A stretch of DNA of 24,366 nt from a virus: positions 1 through 24,366 of the IMG/VR virus record IMGVR_UViG_3300032288_004454; one strand, given 5' to 3'. The notes below the pieces were generated by a model, which was given only the letters and a program-made list of their open reading frames with translations, searched no databases and had not been told where the DNA came from. The translations under genes and the position numbers were made by a program. This document shows positions 8,059 to 16,821 of the stretch, in pieces (the stretch's first letter is position 1; every line of letters starts with the position of its first letter).

Positions 8059-11000
8059 ATGCAAAAACACAGGATTTCAACAAATTTAGGGAAAGACCAA
8101 AAGGTAACCGTCGAATTGAAACAAGATTTCGATGTCCTTGAGATTTTATCATTAAAATTTTCACAAGAACAAGTTTACACTTCAGGATGTGCTGATTATG
8201 GCGTTATTTGCGGAAGGGTAACAGCGAATAATGGTTTTGGTATTGGTAATGCCAAAGTGTCTATTTTTGTGCCGTTGGACGACGCTGACGCTGATGACCC
8301 GGTTATATCTACATTATATCCATATAAAGAATATAATGACAAAAACGCTGATGGTTATCGCTATAACCTATTACCAGCTAGACAACAACATGGTGGACAC
8401 ACAGCAACAGGAACATTTTTCGACCAATCAGATATATTAGAAAAAGAAGCAGTTTTAGAAGTGTATGAAAAATATTACAACTACACTGTAAAAACAAATG
8501 ATGCTGGTGACTTTATGATTTGGGGGGTACCAACCGGAAACCATCAATTACATGTTGACATTGACTTATCTGATATTGGTTGTTTTTCATTAAGACCACA
8601 AGATTTAATTAGATTAGGAAGAAGTGTTGATAACTTTAAAAATAATTACACATTTAAATCTTCCGATGATTTAGATTCACTACCACAAGTCGTTTCTTTT
8701 GATAGAAATATTGAAGTATATCCTTTTTGGGGTAATGAAAGTTTATGCGAAATTGCAATTACAAGAGCAGATTTTGACACATCAGAATTGGGTATTAGAA
8801 TACAACCAAACGCATATGTGATTGGAGGAATCTATACTGATACCGGTAAAAACGCAATTAATAAGAATTGCAGCCCAAGAGCAAAAATGGGTAGAAAATG
8901 TGACCTAACTTCAAAGTCAGGTAAAATTGAGGTAATTAGATTTACAACACATAGGGATGAACAAAGTAGACCATATCTACAATACCTTCCACTTGATGAA
9001 GATATTCAAGATGATGGTGGATTTGTTTTACCACTACCAATGAACATGGATTATGTTGTGACTAATGAATTTGGTGAAAATGAAATAACTAATGACCCAA
9101 ACAAAGGTGTACCAACATCAGGATGTTATCGTTTTAGAATTAATTTAAACGATAATGAATTGTCAAGAGCAAGATTAAATGCTGATTACTTAATACCCAA
9201 TATTCGAGAATATCAAAATGATATTGATAGTTCATATTATTTTGGTACAGAATGGAGTGGTTATCCACAAAATGCTGTGAGCACTAATTCTGATTATGGT
9301 ATTTTATATAATCAGAATGGTGAATATTACCCTAGAGATTATTTTTATAGATTTACATATAATAAAGTTTATACCGTATCATCATTACAATCTTCATATG
9401 TTAATAACGGAGTGTTCGGTAAAAATAAGTACATAGGCTTAAAAGAATTAGTGCCAAGCGAAGAAGAGGATTGTACTGAAAACTTAACACCACCAGTTAA
9501 CTTTGGAACTAGAAATTATACATTCACATTATTAATTGCAGATTTTTTATTGGCCTTAGATTTTATTATAAAATGGATTGTGTTACAAGCATTAAATTTT
9601 TTAGTAAAAGACGTTTTAGGACCTTTAGGTGAGTTGTTAATTGATTATGGTGCAAAAAGTGCAGGTAGAGGTTTGAGAAGGTCCACAAGTTTATTACAAG
9701 TTAACAATACCTCAAAGTTATCGTTAATAAATTATCCCGAATGTGAAGAATGTTCAACTGAGGATATTGTTGTCGGCGGAGGTGGTGACACTACACCATT
9801 GGTTAATTGTAAAGTGGCGGAAATTAGATTAACTGGTATCACAACTAATTCTTTTGATAGAATCATAACGTTAGGTAATAGTATTACTAATATAACAGGG
9901 TCAACAGGTAACACATATTGTTTAAGTCAAGGCGCAACTGCGGTTAACGATTTTTCAGAATTGACAGCAGATCAAACTCTATATGCACTTCAATTTGGAG
10001 ATAGGGTAATGCTCCTTGATCCATCATCGGGTGGTTCATATATCTATGAAGACGCTGGTGTTTTCAAATTGAATGATAGAGATTTTCTTTTTAATCAAAA
10101 TATTGGGTATACTGTTAGCGTAAGAAAAATTGGTGTGTTTGAAACAGACCCAGTATCTAATACGTTACTAGAAGACGCGTGTAAACTTTATGATACGTTA
10201 TATAACGAATCTTTAGCTACAGGTTATTTTGTTACGTCTGGTACATCAAGAATATATAAAGCAACTCTTTCTGCAGGCGATAATGTAGAAGCCACATTAC
10301 TAGCTGGAAACGTAAGTGGTGTTACAGGAACAGCACCATATGGCCCTCCGATAAATGGTTTAGCACAATGTAGAGATATGGAAAGTGAGGTTTTTTATCT
10401 TCATACGGCAACACCTAGTAAAAGAAGTGAATTTGCAAATGGAGTATTTTATATTGTACCAGGTACACAATCATCAGCAAGGTTAACAAATGTTCTATAC
10501 GAATATTACAGAAGAAAAAGAGTCGGAAAATTATTTTGTGGTGGAATTGTTAACTATAGTTTTATTGATAACTGGTTATCAGGCTCATTATACTTCTTTC
10601 AATTTAAAGCAAAAAATGTTACTAGTGGAGTTGAAACAGCTATAAAGTATTGCAGGAATGTTGTGAGATACGTTGCAGACCAAAATAGATTTTATTATCG
10701 TTCAGCATTTTCTAATAGTAATGGAACAACATTTACAAGACAAAACAATACAATTGGTTATCCAACAACTTTTGTTGATTTAGGTCCAAGAGATGAATTT
10801 ATAAAAGAAATTTGTGTTGATAAAAATTTAGACCCAAACTGTTCTGTTTCACGTTCAATTGGTGCAACATCATTTAAAAGTTTTGGTGAGTTAATGGGTC
10901 TAGCAATTAACTACAGATTGGATGTTAGTAATAATACATTTGGTGTCGATAACTTTTTTGATAACAGGGGGTTTCCACAATTTACGGGTGTAACATTTAG

Positions 11001-11871
11001 TAACGTTTTTAACGGAGATTTATTACAATTAATTTCAATTAATAATGAGGCCGGAATTGAAGAGTTTGATTTACAAAATCCGAAATATATTGGGTATTCA
11101 TATCAATTTTTAGACCCCGATTTATACCCACAAGTTTTTTATAAGAATTATGTGAATTCAGATAATAAAGGATATCCAGGTCCTTTACCGGTTACTTTAG
11201 AATTAGACGAGGATGGGTTCAGAATTAGAACTTGTTTAAATGAACCGGGTAGGTTAACTGAGTCATCACAAAAAGTACCATTTTATTTATGGGATAAAAA
11301 AGGAACTGGATTTGGTGGTACAGACGAAGATACATCTGATAACCAATCATGGGATTACACATCAGTTCAAATACAACCATTACAAGGTATGACATATGGT
11401 TACACATTAAGCGGTAGCCCAAATAATGAGACAGACCAATACATCTTACTACCAATAACAAACACATTTACCGGATTAACACTAAGCGGGATGAATTTAA
11501 CTAATATTATTGAATTTGATAGGGTAATATCATCAGGTTCAACACACACTGAATTTAATGAAGAATATCCTGGGTTTACTGTTTTAAAAAGCTCATCAGA
11601 TGAAGTAGATAACCCAACTAGTGGTACGTTATATATTCGTTATGGTGCAGCAGGAACTTGGCAAAAAAACCCAATTACATTGGAGGATGGTATACCATGG
11701 AACACTGGTGTTGATTTTATATTACCACAAAGAGAGGATTATTATAATGGTACAAAGCAAATACTTTCTACACCATTTCAATTTTATTTTGGACTGAAAG
11801 CCGGCAAAACAGGGCTTGATAAATTTATGGACCAATTTGGACCAAAAGGAGCATTCCCACCAGTTAATTAA
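8059..11871 (+). CDS. Large structural protein, probable baseplate wedge component (gp7 position), with carboxypeptidase-regulatory-like domain
   Basis: A 1270-aa protein in the place where T4 has gp7 (1032 aa), after gp25 and gp6. I see no direct sequence match to gp7, so the role is inferred from order and size. Around residues 49-72 it reads VICGRVTANNGFGIGNAKVSI and around 138-170 TVKTNDAGDFMIWGVPTG then HQLHVD. These look like the two halves of a CarboxypepD_reg/Ig-like beta sandwich, separated by a polar insertion. Residues 489-530 are strikingly hydrophobic (LLIADFLLALDFIIKWIVLQ and onward), enough for one or two membrane helices, which is unusual in a baseplate protein. Two cysteine pairs follow near 556-563. 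The C-terminus ends FQFYFGLKAGKTGLDKF and a short Gly/Pro tail. It has its own promoter-like element and its TAA overlaps the next ATG. Confidence 0.75.
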   Translation: MQKHRISTNLGKDQKVTVELKQDFDVLEILSLKFSQEQVYTSGCADYGVICGRVTANNGFGIGNAKVSIFVPLDDADADDPVISTLYPYKEYNDKNADGYRYNLLPARQQHGGHTATGTFFDQSDILEKEAVLEVYEKYYNYTVKTNDAGDFMIWGVPTGNHQLHVDIDLSDIGCFSLRPQDLIRLGRSVDNFKNNYTFKSSDDLDSLPQVVSFDRNIEVYPFWGNESLCEIAITRADFDTSELGIRIQPNAYVIGGIYTDTGKNAINKNCSPRAKMGRKCDLTSKSGKIEVIRFTTHRDEQSRPYLQYLPLDEDIQDDGGFVLPLPMNMDYVVTNEFGENEITNDPNKGVPTSGCYRFRINLNDNELSRARLNADYLIPNIREYQNDIDSSYYFGTEWSGYPQNAVSTNSDYGILYNQNGEYYPRDYFYRFTYNKVYTVSSLQSSYVNNGVFGKNKYIGLKELVPSEEEDCTENLTPPVNFGTRNYTFTLLIADFLLALDFIIKWIVLQALNFLVKDVLGPLGELLIDYGAKSAGRGLRRSTSLLQVNNTSKLSLINYPECEECSTEDIVVGGGGDTTPLVNCKVAEIRLTGITTNSFDRIITLGNSITNITGSTGNTYCLSQGATAVNDFSELTADQTLYALQFGDRVMLLDPSSGGSYIYEDAGVFKLNDRDFLFNQNIGYTVSVRKIGVFETDPVSNTLLEDACKLYDTLYNESLATGYFVTSGTSRIYKATLSAGDNVEATLLAGNVSGVTGTAPYGPPINGLAQCRDMESEVFYLHTATPSKRSEFANGVFYIVPGTQSSARLTNVLYEYYRRKRVGKLFCGGIVNYSFIDNWLSGSLYFFQFKAKNVTSGVETAIKYCRNVVRYVADQNRFYYRSAFSNSNGTTFTRQNNTIGYPTTFVDLGPRDEFIKEICVDKNLDPNCSVSRSIGATSFKSFGELMGLAINYRLDVSNNTFGVDNFFDNRGFPQFTGVTFSNVFNGDLLQLISINNEAGIEEFDLQNPKYIGYSYQFLDPDLYPQVFYKNYVNSDNKGYPGPLPVTLELDEDGFRIRTCLNEPGRLTESSQKVPFYLWDKKGTGFGGTDEDTSDNQSWDYTSVQIQPLQGMTYGYTLSGSPNNETDQYILLPITNTFTGLTLSGMNLTNIIEFDRVISSGSTHTEFNEEYPGFTVLKSSSDEVDNPTSGTLYIRYGAAGTWQKNPITLEDGIPWNTGVDFILPQREDYYNGTKQILSTPFQFYFGLKAGKTGLDKFMDQFGPKGAFPPVN

Positions 11872-13667
11872 TGGAACAGAAAAAAATTATATTACCAAGT
11901 AAAAGATACTTCAAAGCGCCAGAAGAAGATATTAATTTAAATTTAAATTTAGATAATAACAACACATTACTTCGAGAAGGTGATATGGATGTGGTATTAA
12001 ATTTAAATGAGTTATTTGATAAAGAAAGAAATAAATCTAATCAATATAAAATTTACGGAAAAATAAAAATGTTATTTCGTAATTTATATTCTGGTTCAAC
12101 AACATATGACCCATTAAAAAAGAATCTTTACTTAGTCGAAGATGGCTCACTTCTTATTAATTCGGGTTACGTTCCATATAACGAATTTGCATTAATGAGA
12201 AATGATGTTATAAGAGAAGTTAATGTACCAACTAGCGGTACTTCAATTACAACATATCAAACTAACGTACAAACAACCGGTTACACTGGACATACAGCTA
12301 TTACATCAATTGATGCACCATATCATAATTGGAATTTATATTTAAGTTATGTTTATTCTGGTGACACAGAATACCCAATGGTTTATAGTTTAAGTGGTGG
12401 AACTTCGTATCCGTTTAATGCAAAAGACGGGATACCATTTAGGGTTGAAGACATGGACCCATATTATGTATTAACTTCACCAGTAGAACATGGTATGAAT
12501 CAAGGTGAATTTATTATAATAAGTGGCGGAACATTAAATGGCTCCTCAATAGAAAAAAACACAATTTATATTGATAGCGTTGGAAACGAAATATACGATT
12601 CTGAAAAATATGTTATTAATTTATTAAAAAGTGAGTTTACATCAGGGTTTACATTAAGTGGTGTAACATTTGTTACTGGTAAAAGATGTTTAAATATTAA
12701 AAATATTACAGGTACCACATCACAATATTATGTACATAAACATAAAACAATTACCACACAAGAAGATTACATCCTAGATAAAATTGGATTTGAAACTTCA
12801 TTATGGAGAGATGAAAAGAAAATATTATATCAAAATCTTTTAAGGGAAGAAGATGTTCTTGTTGAAAGAAATAGAATGGAATCAGTTTTATTTGATTTTA
12901 AAAAATCATTCACACTCACGGGTATAACAAACAATCTAGGTTACACACCAACAGAAGTATACGCCACCATATTATTAAGAAATGGTAATGGGTTTTTTAC
13001 CTATCCACCGAAAGTAGGATTCAAATATAATTTTCATAATAGTTGGATAGATGATATATTTATCGGTTCAACTGAAACATCAATTTCAGGAACAACAACT
13101 TTTAATGGTAAGGGTATTTATAGTGGGCTCACATTTTCTGGAGGTACAACAATACCAAGCGGTACAACATTAACAGGAGCATTTGTTGAATATAATTTTA
13201 ATGATTTTAACGAAAGAATAATTAGTGAAGCGTTTCATAAATTTTCACATAGAAAAAAAGCAAGCGACGGAACAACAACATTATTTGATTACGGACAAGA
13301 TGGTAACGTGGTTGGATTTTCAGGTGCAACAACAGGAAACACAATAGGTTATTATTACCAACCACATCATAGAATCAAATTAAGACAGCTATCACCATAT
13401 ATTGAGGTATCCAATACTAAAGATATTTTATTCTTACCAGATAACACGAAATACGATTCAGTTAATAAAGTATGGAAATGGAGAGATTTATATGACCATG
13501 GCTTTGTTGATACTGATGGTAATGGTACAAACTTTCCATTCATAAACAACACACATCATGTAATGTCAGATATAAACTTTTATTTAAGAAACGAACAAAC
13601 ATATACTAATAAACAAGATTTACCTAAAACAGGATTTACATTCTATAATAGTAAAAACAATTGTTAA
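11871..13667 (+). CDS. Structural (baseplate-region) protein, 598 aa, family not recognised
   Basis: This gene starts in a TAATG overlap with the previous one and ends in another with the next, so it is embedded in the baseplate operon. The protein starts with a Lys-rich and then Asn/Leu-rich leader (INLNLNLDNNN at 22-32). Most of the rest is rich in Gly, Thr, Ser and aromatic residues in short alternating stretches, typical of beta-rich phage tail parts. Several short segments recur in style (SGGTSYPF, SGGTLNGSS, SGGTTIPSGTT). The C-terminal part, with QPHHRIKLRQLSPYIE, WKWRDLYDHGF and a DTDGNGTNFPF loop, looks like a folded domain. There is no signal peptide or membrane helix. Its context suggests a wedge or fibre-attachment protein. 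That it is a real gene is nearly certain; the function is inferred only from position. Confidence 0.7.
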   Translation: MEQKKIILPSKRYFKAPEEDINLNLNLDNNNTLLREGDMDVVLNLNELFDKERNKSNQYKIYGKIKMLFRNLYSGSTTYDPLKKNLYLVEDGSLLINSGYVPYNEFALMRNDVIREVNVPTSGTSITTYQTNVQTTGYTGHTAITSIDAPYHNWNLYLSYVYSGDTEYPMVYSLSGGTSYPFNAKDGIPFRVEDMDPYYVLTSPVEHGMNQGEFIIISGGTLNGSSIEKNTIYIDSVGNEIYDSEKYVINLLKSEFTSGFTLSGVTFVTGKRCLNIKNITGTTSQYYVHKHKTITTQEDYILDKIGFETSLWRDEKKILYQNLLREEDVLVERNRMESVLFDFKKSFTLTGITNNLGYTPTEVYATILLRNGNGFFTYPPKVGFKYNFHNSWIDDIFIGSTETSISGTTTFNGKGIYSGLTFSGGTTIPSGTTLTGAFVEYNFNDFNERIISEAFHKFSHRKKASDGTTTLFDYGQDGNVVGFSGATTGNTIGYYYQPHHRIKLRQLSPYIEVSNTKDILFLPDNTKYDSVNKVWKWRDLYDHGFVDTDGNGTNFPFINNTHHVMSDINFYLRNEQTYTNKQDLPKTGFTFYNSKNNC

Positions 13668-14671
13668 TGAAAATTATAAGAAACAATAATACAAAAAATA
13701 TCGTTTTAAATACCGAACAAAATTTTAAACTTGATTTAGGTTGGCAAGAAAATCTTGCTGATTTTAAAGATGAGGTTTTAGATAGTATTATTAATCCTGT
13801 TCTCAATTATGAAACAGTAAGATATATACATGAATCATATACAGGATCTGCTGGTTCACAAACAGATATTTGGTATTCTTTTTTCTTTGATAATGGTAGT
13901 GGGTCATATGTACAGAATTATGCGGCACCATCATCAGATATTACATTAAGAGAAAATGAAATGATGTTGGCACAAGCAACTCGTAGTTTTTTTAGATTAG
14001 AATTTTATAAAACACCATCAAAAGATTGGGACCCTAGAGTTACATATAGTCTAGATGAAATTGTTTATTACATAGATTCAACAAATATCGGTAACATATA
14101 TAAATCATTATCTTCTGGTAACATAAATAATAATCCACAAACTGGTAGTGGATGGACTTTAACTCAAGCAAATAACATTTGTTTCGAGGCACCATATCGC
14201 CAAAATAGAAAATTAGTATTTGCAAAAAATCTATCATTACCACTAGGAGAAAAATATTTGTATTCTGATAACGGAATTAAATTTCATATTCATGTGCCAG
14301 TTTTTCAAGGTACCAATTATAGAAATAAAGAAAATATGTATTTGTTTTGGTTTGAAGATGAAAGCGTTCTAGACGACACATTTTATTTTGGTAATAAAAT
14401 TGGCAACACATTTTTTATGTCAGCAAAATTTTTTAATGCTAAAACATCAGATATAATTGATTTTACTAATAGCGGTTTCACATCAGGACATAGTGTTAAT
14501 GATACAAGTGACATGTACTACCAAGTAGATTTTAATCACGCCAATAGAACGTATTGTGTTTACCCATACACAGGTGGTACTGCAATATTTAAAACAGGAA
14601 GCACGATGAATCAAAGGGTTGGTTGGAATACAGGACAAACTTTTAATCCAATTAAATTTTATGAAAAATGA
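13667..14671 (+). CDS. Structural protein, 334 aa, with CBM5/12-like motif
   Basis: I start it at the ATG at 13667 inside the TAATG overlap, not at the in-frame TTG at 13661, because every neighbouring junction uses this overlap. Residues 120-165 read DWDPRVTYSLDEIVYY, then NIYKSLSSGN and NNNP and a closing W. This is the pattern of CBM5/12-like (chitin-binding type) modules: W, then Y-x-x-x-D-x-V, then Y-x-a/s, n-n-n-P and W. In phages such modules are found in fibre and baseplate proteins and may bind glycans or only serve as small beta folds. The rest is aromatic-rich and beta-like (YLFWFEDESVLDDTFYFG, MYYQVDFNHANRTYCVYPY). The length equals that of T4 gp8 (334 aa), which also lies downstream of gp6 and gp7, but I cannot see a real alignment. 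It overlaps the next gene by ATGA. Confidence 0.68.
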   Translation: MKIIRNNNTKNIVLNTEQNFKLDLGWQENLADFKDEVLDSIINPVLNYETVRYIHESYTGSAGSQTDIWYSFFFDNGSGSYVQNYAAPSSDITLRENEMMLAQATRSFFRLEFYKTPSKDWDPRVTYSLDEIVYYIDSTNIGNIYKSLSSGNINNNPQTGSGWTLTQANNICFEAPYRQNRKLVFAKNLSLPLGEKYLYSDNGIKFHIHVPVFQGTNYRNKENMYLFWFEDESVLDDTFYFGNKIGNTFFMSAKFFNAKTSDIIDFTNSGFTSGHSVNDTSDMYYQVDFNHANRTYCVYPYTGGTAIFKTGSTMNQRVGWNTGQTFNPIKFYEK

Positions 14672-15873
14672 GTAAACTAGAATATACCATATTAAAACCT
14701 AACATTCAAACTGTTAAAATCGTAGGACAAACTAGCCAAAGCTGGTACGATTATGATGATAATATTATACCATGGATTGGAACTGACGAGAATGGTAATG
14801 CGTACAATTTATCACCATTGACAGGGTTAACATATTATATCGTATCTAGTTCATTATCTGATGGATATTACAAATGGGATGGTAGTTCTTGGTATTCAGT
14901 ACCATCTGGACAGACTCAAAATGATTACAATTTACCAATATTTTTAGATGCTGATGCAGATGAAATGGGTGTTATGGTAAGTTTTGCTGATGAAAATGGT
15001 TCAGGTTCGATAGAGCAAATAGACCAATTAGTAAATTTTCTTTATTCGCAAAGCGGTAAAACAATACAAGTGTATAGTTCTGTTAATCCAGACAAATTAA
15101 GAACTATTATAGAACAAAACTATACAATTAATTGGGGTGACGGAACATCCGGTTCGTTTCCAATTAACTCTGGTTCTGTTGGAACATCGTTCCCATCTGT
15201 AACACATACATATACAGGGTCAACAAATTATAATGTTACTATCTTTTTGCAAAGCCCATGGACAACACAAAGTGTTACGAAAGTAATTAATACATCAAAT
15301 CCATTTACAGGTTACACTGGATTAGACATGATGGGGACGTATACGTACACAGAAAATTCTTTATTATATCGAAATTCAACTACGGAATATTATTTATCAT
15401 CTAGTAGAAAACAAAATTATTTAAGTGATTTAGATTACACAAATAATGTATCACACGTTGGTACCGGTAGCACAAAATTCAATGTGGCACTAATGGGTGG
15501 AAGTAGAATTGGTGAATTGAAAAAATATGGTGAACGAACTGTTGTCGGTGCAAATAGTAGTAGTTTAGATGACAATGGTTACCGAATAACTGGATATACC
15601 ATAGACAATCTGTATTATATGGATTATATTGATGGTACAACTATTATTACAGGCTCAGTTACTGGTTACACCAGAGAAGAGGTCTTTAACCAAATGATTA
15701 CAAGAAACGAACATTTCCTAGGTTTTATTGATGACCCTACCGTATATTCTGACATTTTCGTTGAAAGGGGAAAATCAGGTGTGGCGGAATTTAATCTTAG
15801 ATTAAGCGAAATTGATAACATGGATGAGATGGAAATATACGGAAATGGATATTTTACAGTTAAAAAAACATAA
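14668..15873 (+). CDS. Structural protein, 401 aa, with PKD-like domain
   Basis: The ATG at 14668 overlaps the previous TGA (ATGA). Around residues 152-200 the sequence reads INWGDGTSG (N155-G159), then HTYTGSTNYNVTIFL, the classic PKD-domain signature of W-G-D-G-T followed by H-x-Y and alternating beta residues. PKD domains are Ig-like folds used as spacers or protein/glycan contacts on surface proteins. The N-terminal half contains YYIVSSSLSDGYYKWDGSSW, a short repeat-like fold. The C-terminal ~60 residues (NEHFLGFIDDPTVYSDIFVE, RGKSGVAEFNLRLSEI, EIYGNGYF) look like a conserved attachment domain. The protein is probably a baseplate or fibre-connecting part; no T4 counterpart is evident. A 24-base gap with the ATATTTATA element follows its stop. 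Confidence 0.7.
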   Translation: MSKLEYTILKPNIQTVKIVGQTSQSWYDYDDNIIPWIGTDENGNAYNLSPLTGLTYYIVSSSLSDGYYKWDGSSWYSVPSGQTQNDYNLPIFLDADADEMGVMVSFADENGSGSIEQIDQLVNFLYSQSGKTIQVYSSVNPDKLRTIIEQNYTINWGDGTSGSFPINSGSVGTSFPSVTHTYTGSTNYNVTIFLQSPWTTQSVTKVINTSNPFTGYTGLDMMGTYTYTENSLLYRNSTTEYYLSSSRKQNYLSDLDYTNNVSHVGTGSTKFNVALMGGSRIGELKKYGERTVVGANSSSLDDNGYRITGYTIDNLYYMDYIDGTTIITGSVTGYTREEVFNQMITRNEHFLGFIDDPTVYSDIFVERGKSGVAEFNLRLSEIDNMDEMEIYGNGYFTVKKT

Positions 15874-15878
15874 AAATT

Positions 15879-15887
15879 ATATTTATA
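15879..15887 (+). promoter_or_regulatory. Late-promoter-like element ATATTTATA before the 307-aa gene
   Basis: The exact 9-mer lies 10 bases before the ATG at 15898. It sits inside a perfect 7-2-7 inverted repeat (AATTATA-TT-TATAATT, 15875-15890), so it could also be a symmetric operator or melt easily. This is the only motif-bearing gap in the middle of the baseplate block, which suggests a separate transcript for the 307-aa and 1776-aa genes. Confidence 0.5.
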
Positions 15888-15897
15888 ATTAAAAGCT

Positions 15898-16821
15898 ATG
15901 GCAGTAGGAAGTTATGGGATTGTTAGACCGGCGGATGTGTCACCAGATGATGTTGAGATATTATATCATTTTGTAGGTAACAGGTTAGCCTCAACAACAC
16001 CAACATTAAAAAAATTATCACCAAAAACCATTTTAACACCAATATTTCACAATTCGCAGACTATCACTGGTGATACTGCAGCACAAGGTGTTGAAATTTT
16101 AGGAGGTATGTATAACCTTAAACTACCTGCTAATGACTTTAGTGATTTAGGTATATACACCTTACATTTAAGACCAAAGCAAATTCGTACAAGAATTACA
16201 GATTGTGGAGTTCTAGCATCACTACCATCTGTTAGAGGATTGATAATAGATTTAAGTAACATTCCAAGTGAGGATAGAGCAAAGTTTACACCTCAAGGTT
16301 TAGTTGGTTATAGAATTGAATACATAAGCGCAACAACGAATCAAAAATTACCAAATTTTTATAAGGTTGTAACATCATGTTTTTATTGTACCGCAGTTAC
16401 AGCAAATTTATCTAATACGGCTGCAAAATCTGTTAGATATCAATATAGTGAGGGTACAACCAACTTAATGTTCTTAACAATTACACCATCTTCAGCTCCG
16501 TCAAATAAACCAAACAGCGTACCATTTATTGGTAGTCCAGGTCAAAAAGTAATCTTATCAAATACTTTCTTCAATCCAACAACAATTGAAATTGAAATGA
16601 TAGAACATGACGCTAGCACATTAGCTAACGCGCTTTATGGTAATCAAACGAAAGCAGTTACACCGGGAATTTACACTATCTACGATAAAGATAATCAAAT
16701 CTATAAACAATATAACCTATTTGAAATCAAAGACGACTTTAATGATACATTATACGAAGTTCGCGAACAAAGAACCAGTATTGATGAAACACTAAACTTT
16801 GATACAATTACTGACGTTTAA
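15898..16821 (+). CDS. Structural protein, 307 aa, upstream partner of the giant tail protein
   Basis: I do not recognise the family. The protein starts [20 protein letters not shown] and its first ~90 residues contain alternating hydrophobic and polar stretches. A segment with [10 protein letters not shown] and [14 protein letters not shown] is followed by beta-rich sequence, for example [20 protein letters not shown] and [14 protein letters not shown]. Two close cysteines occur at SCFYC (about residues 160-163). The last 60 residues are acidic and charged ([20 protein letters not shown]), possibly a helical tail for contact with another protein. It has its own promoter-like element, and its TAA overlaps the ATG of the 1776-aa gene by one base, so the two are probably made together in a fixed ratio. 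A chaperone, adaptor or attachment role for the giant protein is possible but unsupported beyond position. Confidence 0.65.
   Translation: MAVGSYGIVRPADVSPDDVEILYHFVGNRLASTTPTLKKLSPKTILTPIFHNSQTITGDTAAQGVEILGGMYNLKLPANDFSDLGIYTLHLRPKQIRTRITDCGVLASLPSVRGLIIDLSNIPSEDRAKFTPQGLVGYRIEYISATTNQKLPNFYKVVTSCFYCTAVTANLSNTAAKSVRYQYSEGTTNLMFLTITPSSAPSNKPNSVPFIGSPGQKVILSNTFFNPTTIEIEMIEHDASTLANALYGNQTKAVTPGIYTIYDKDNQIYKQYNLFEIKDDFNDTLYEVREQRTSIDETLNFDTITDV

Noticed and set aside
13661-13669. TTG start at 13661 for the 334-aa protein
   Set aside because: The ATG two codons later forms the same TAATG overlap seen at other junctions of this operon.
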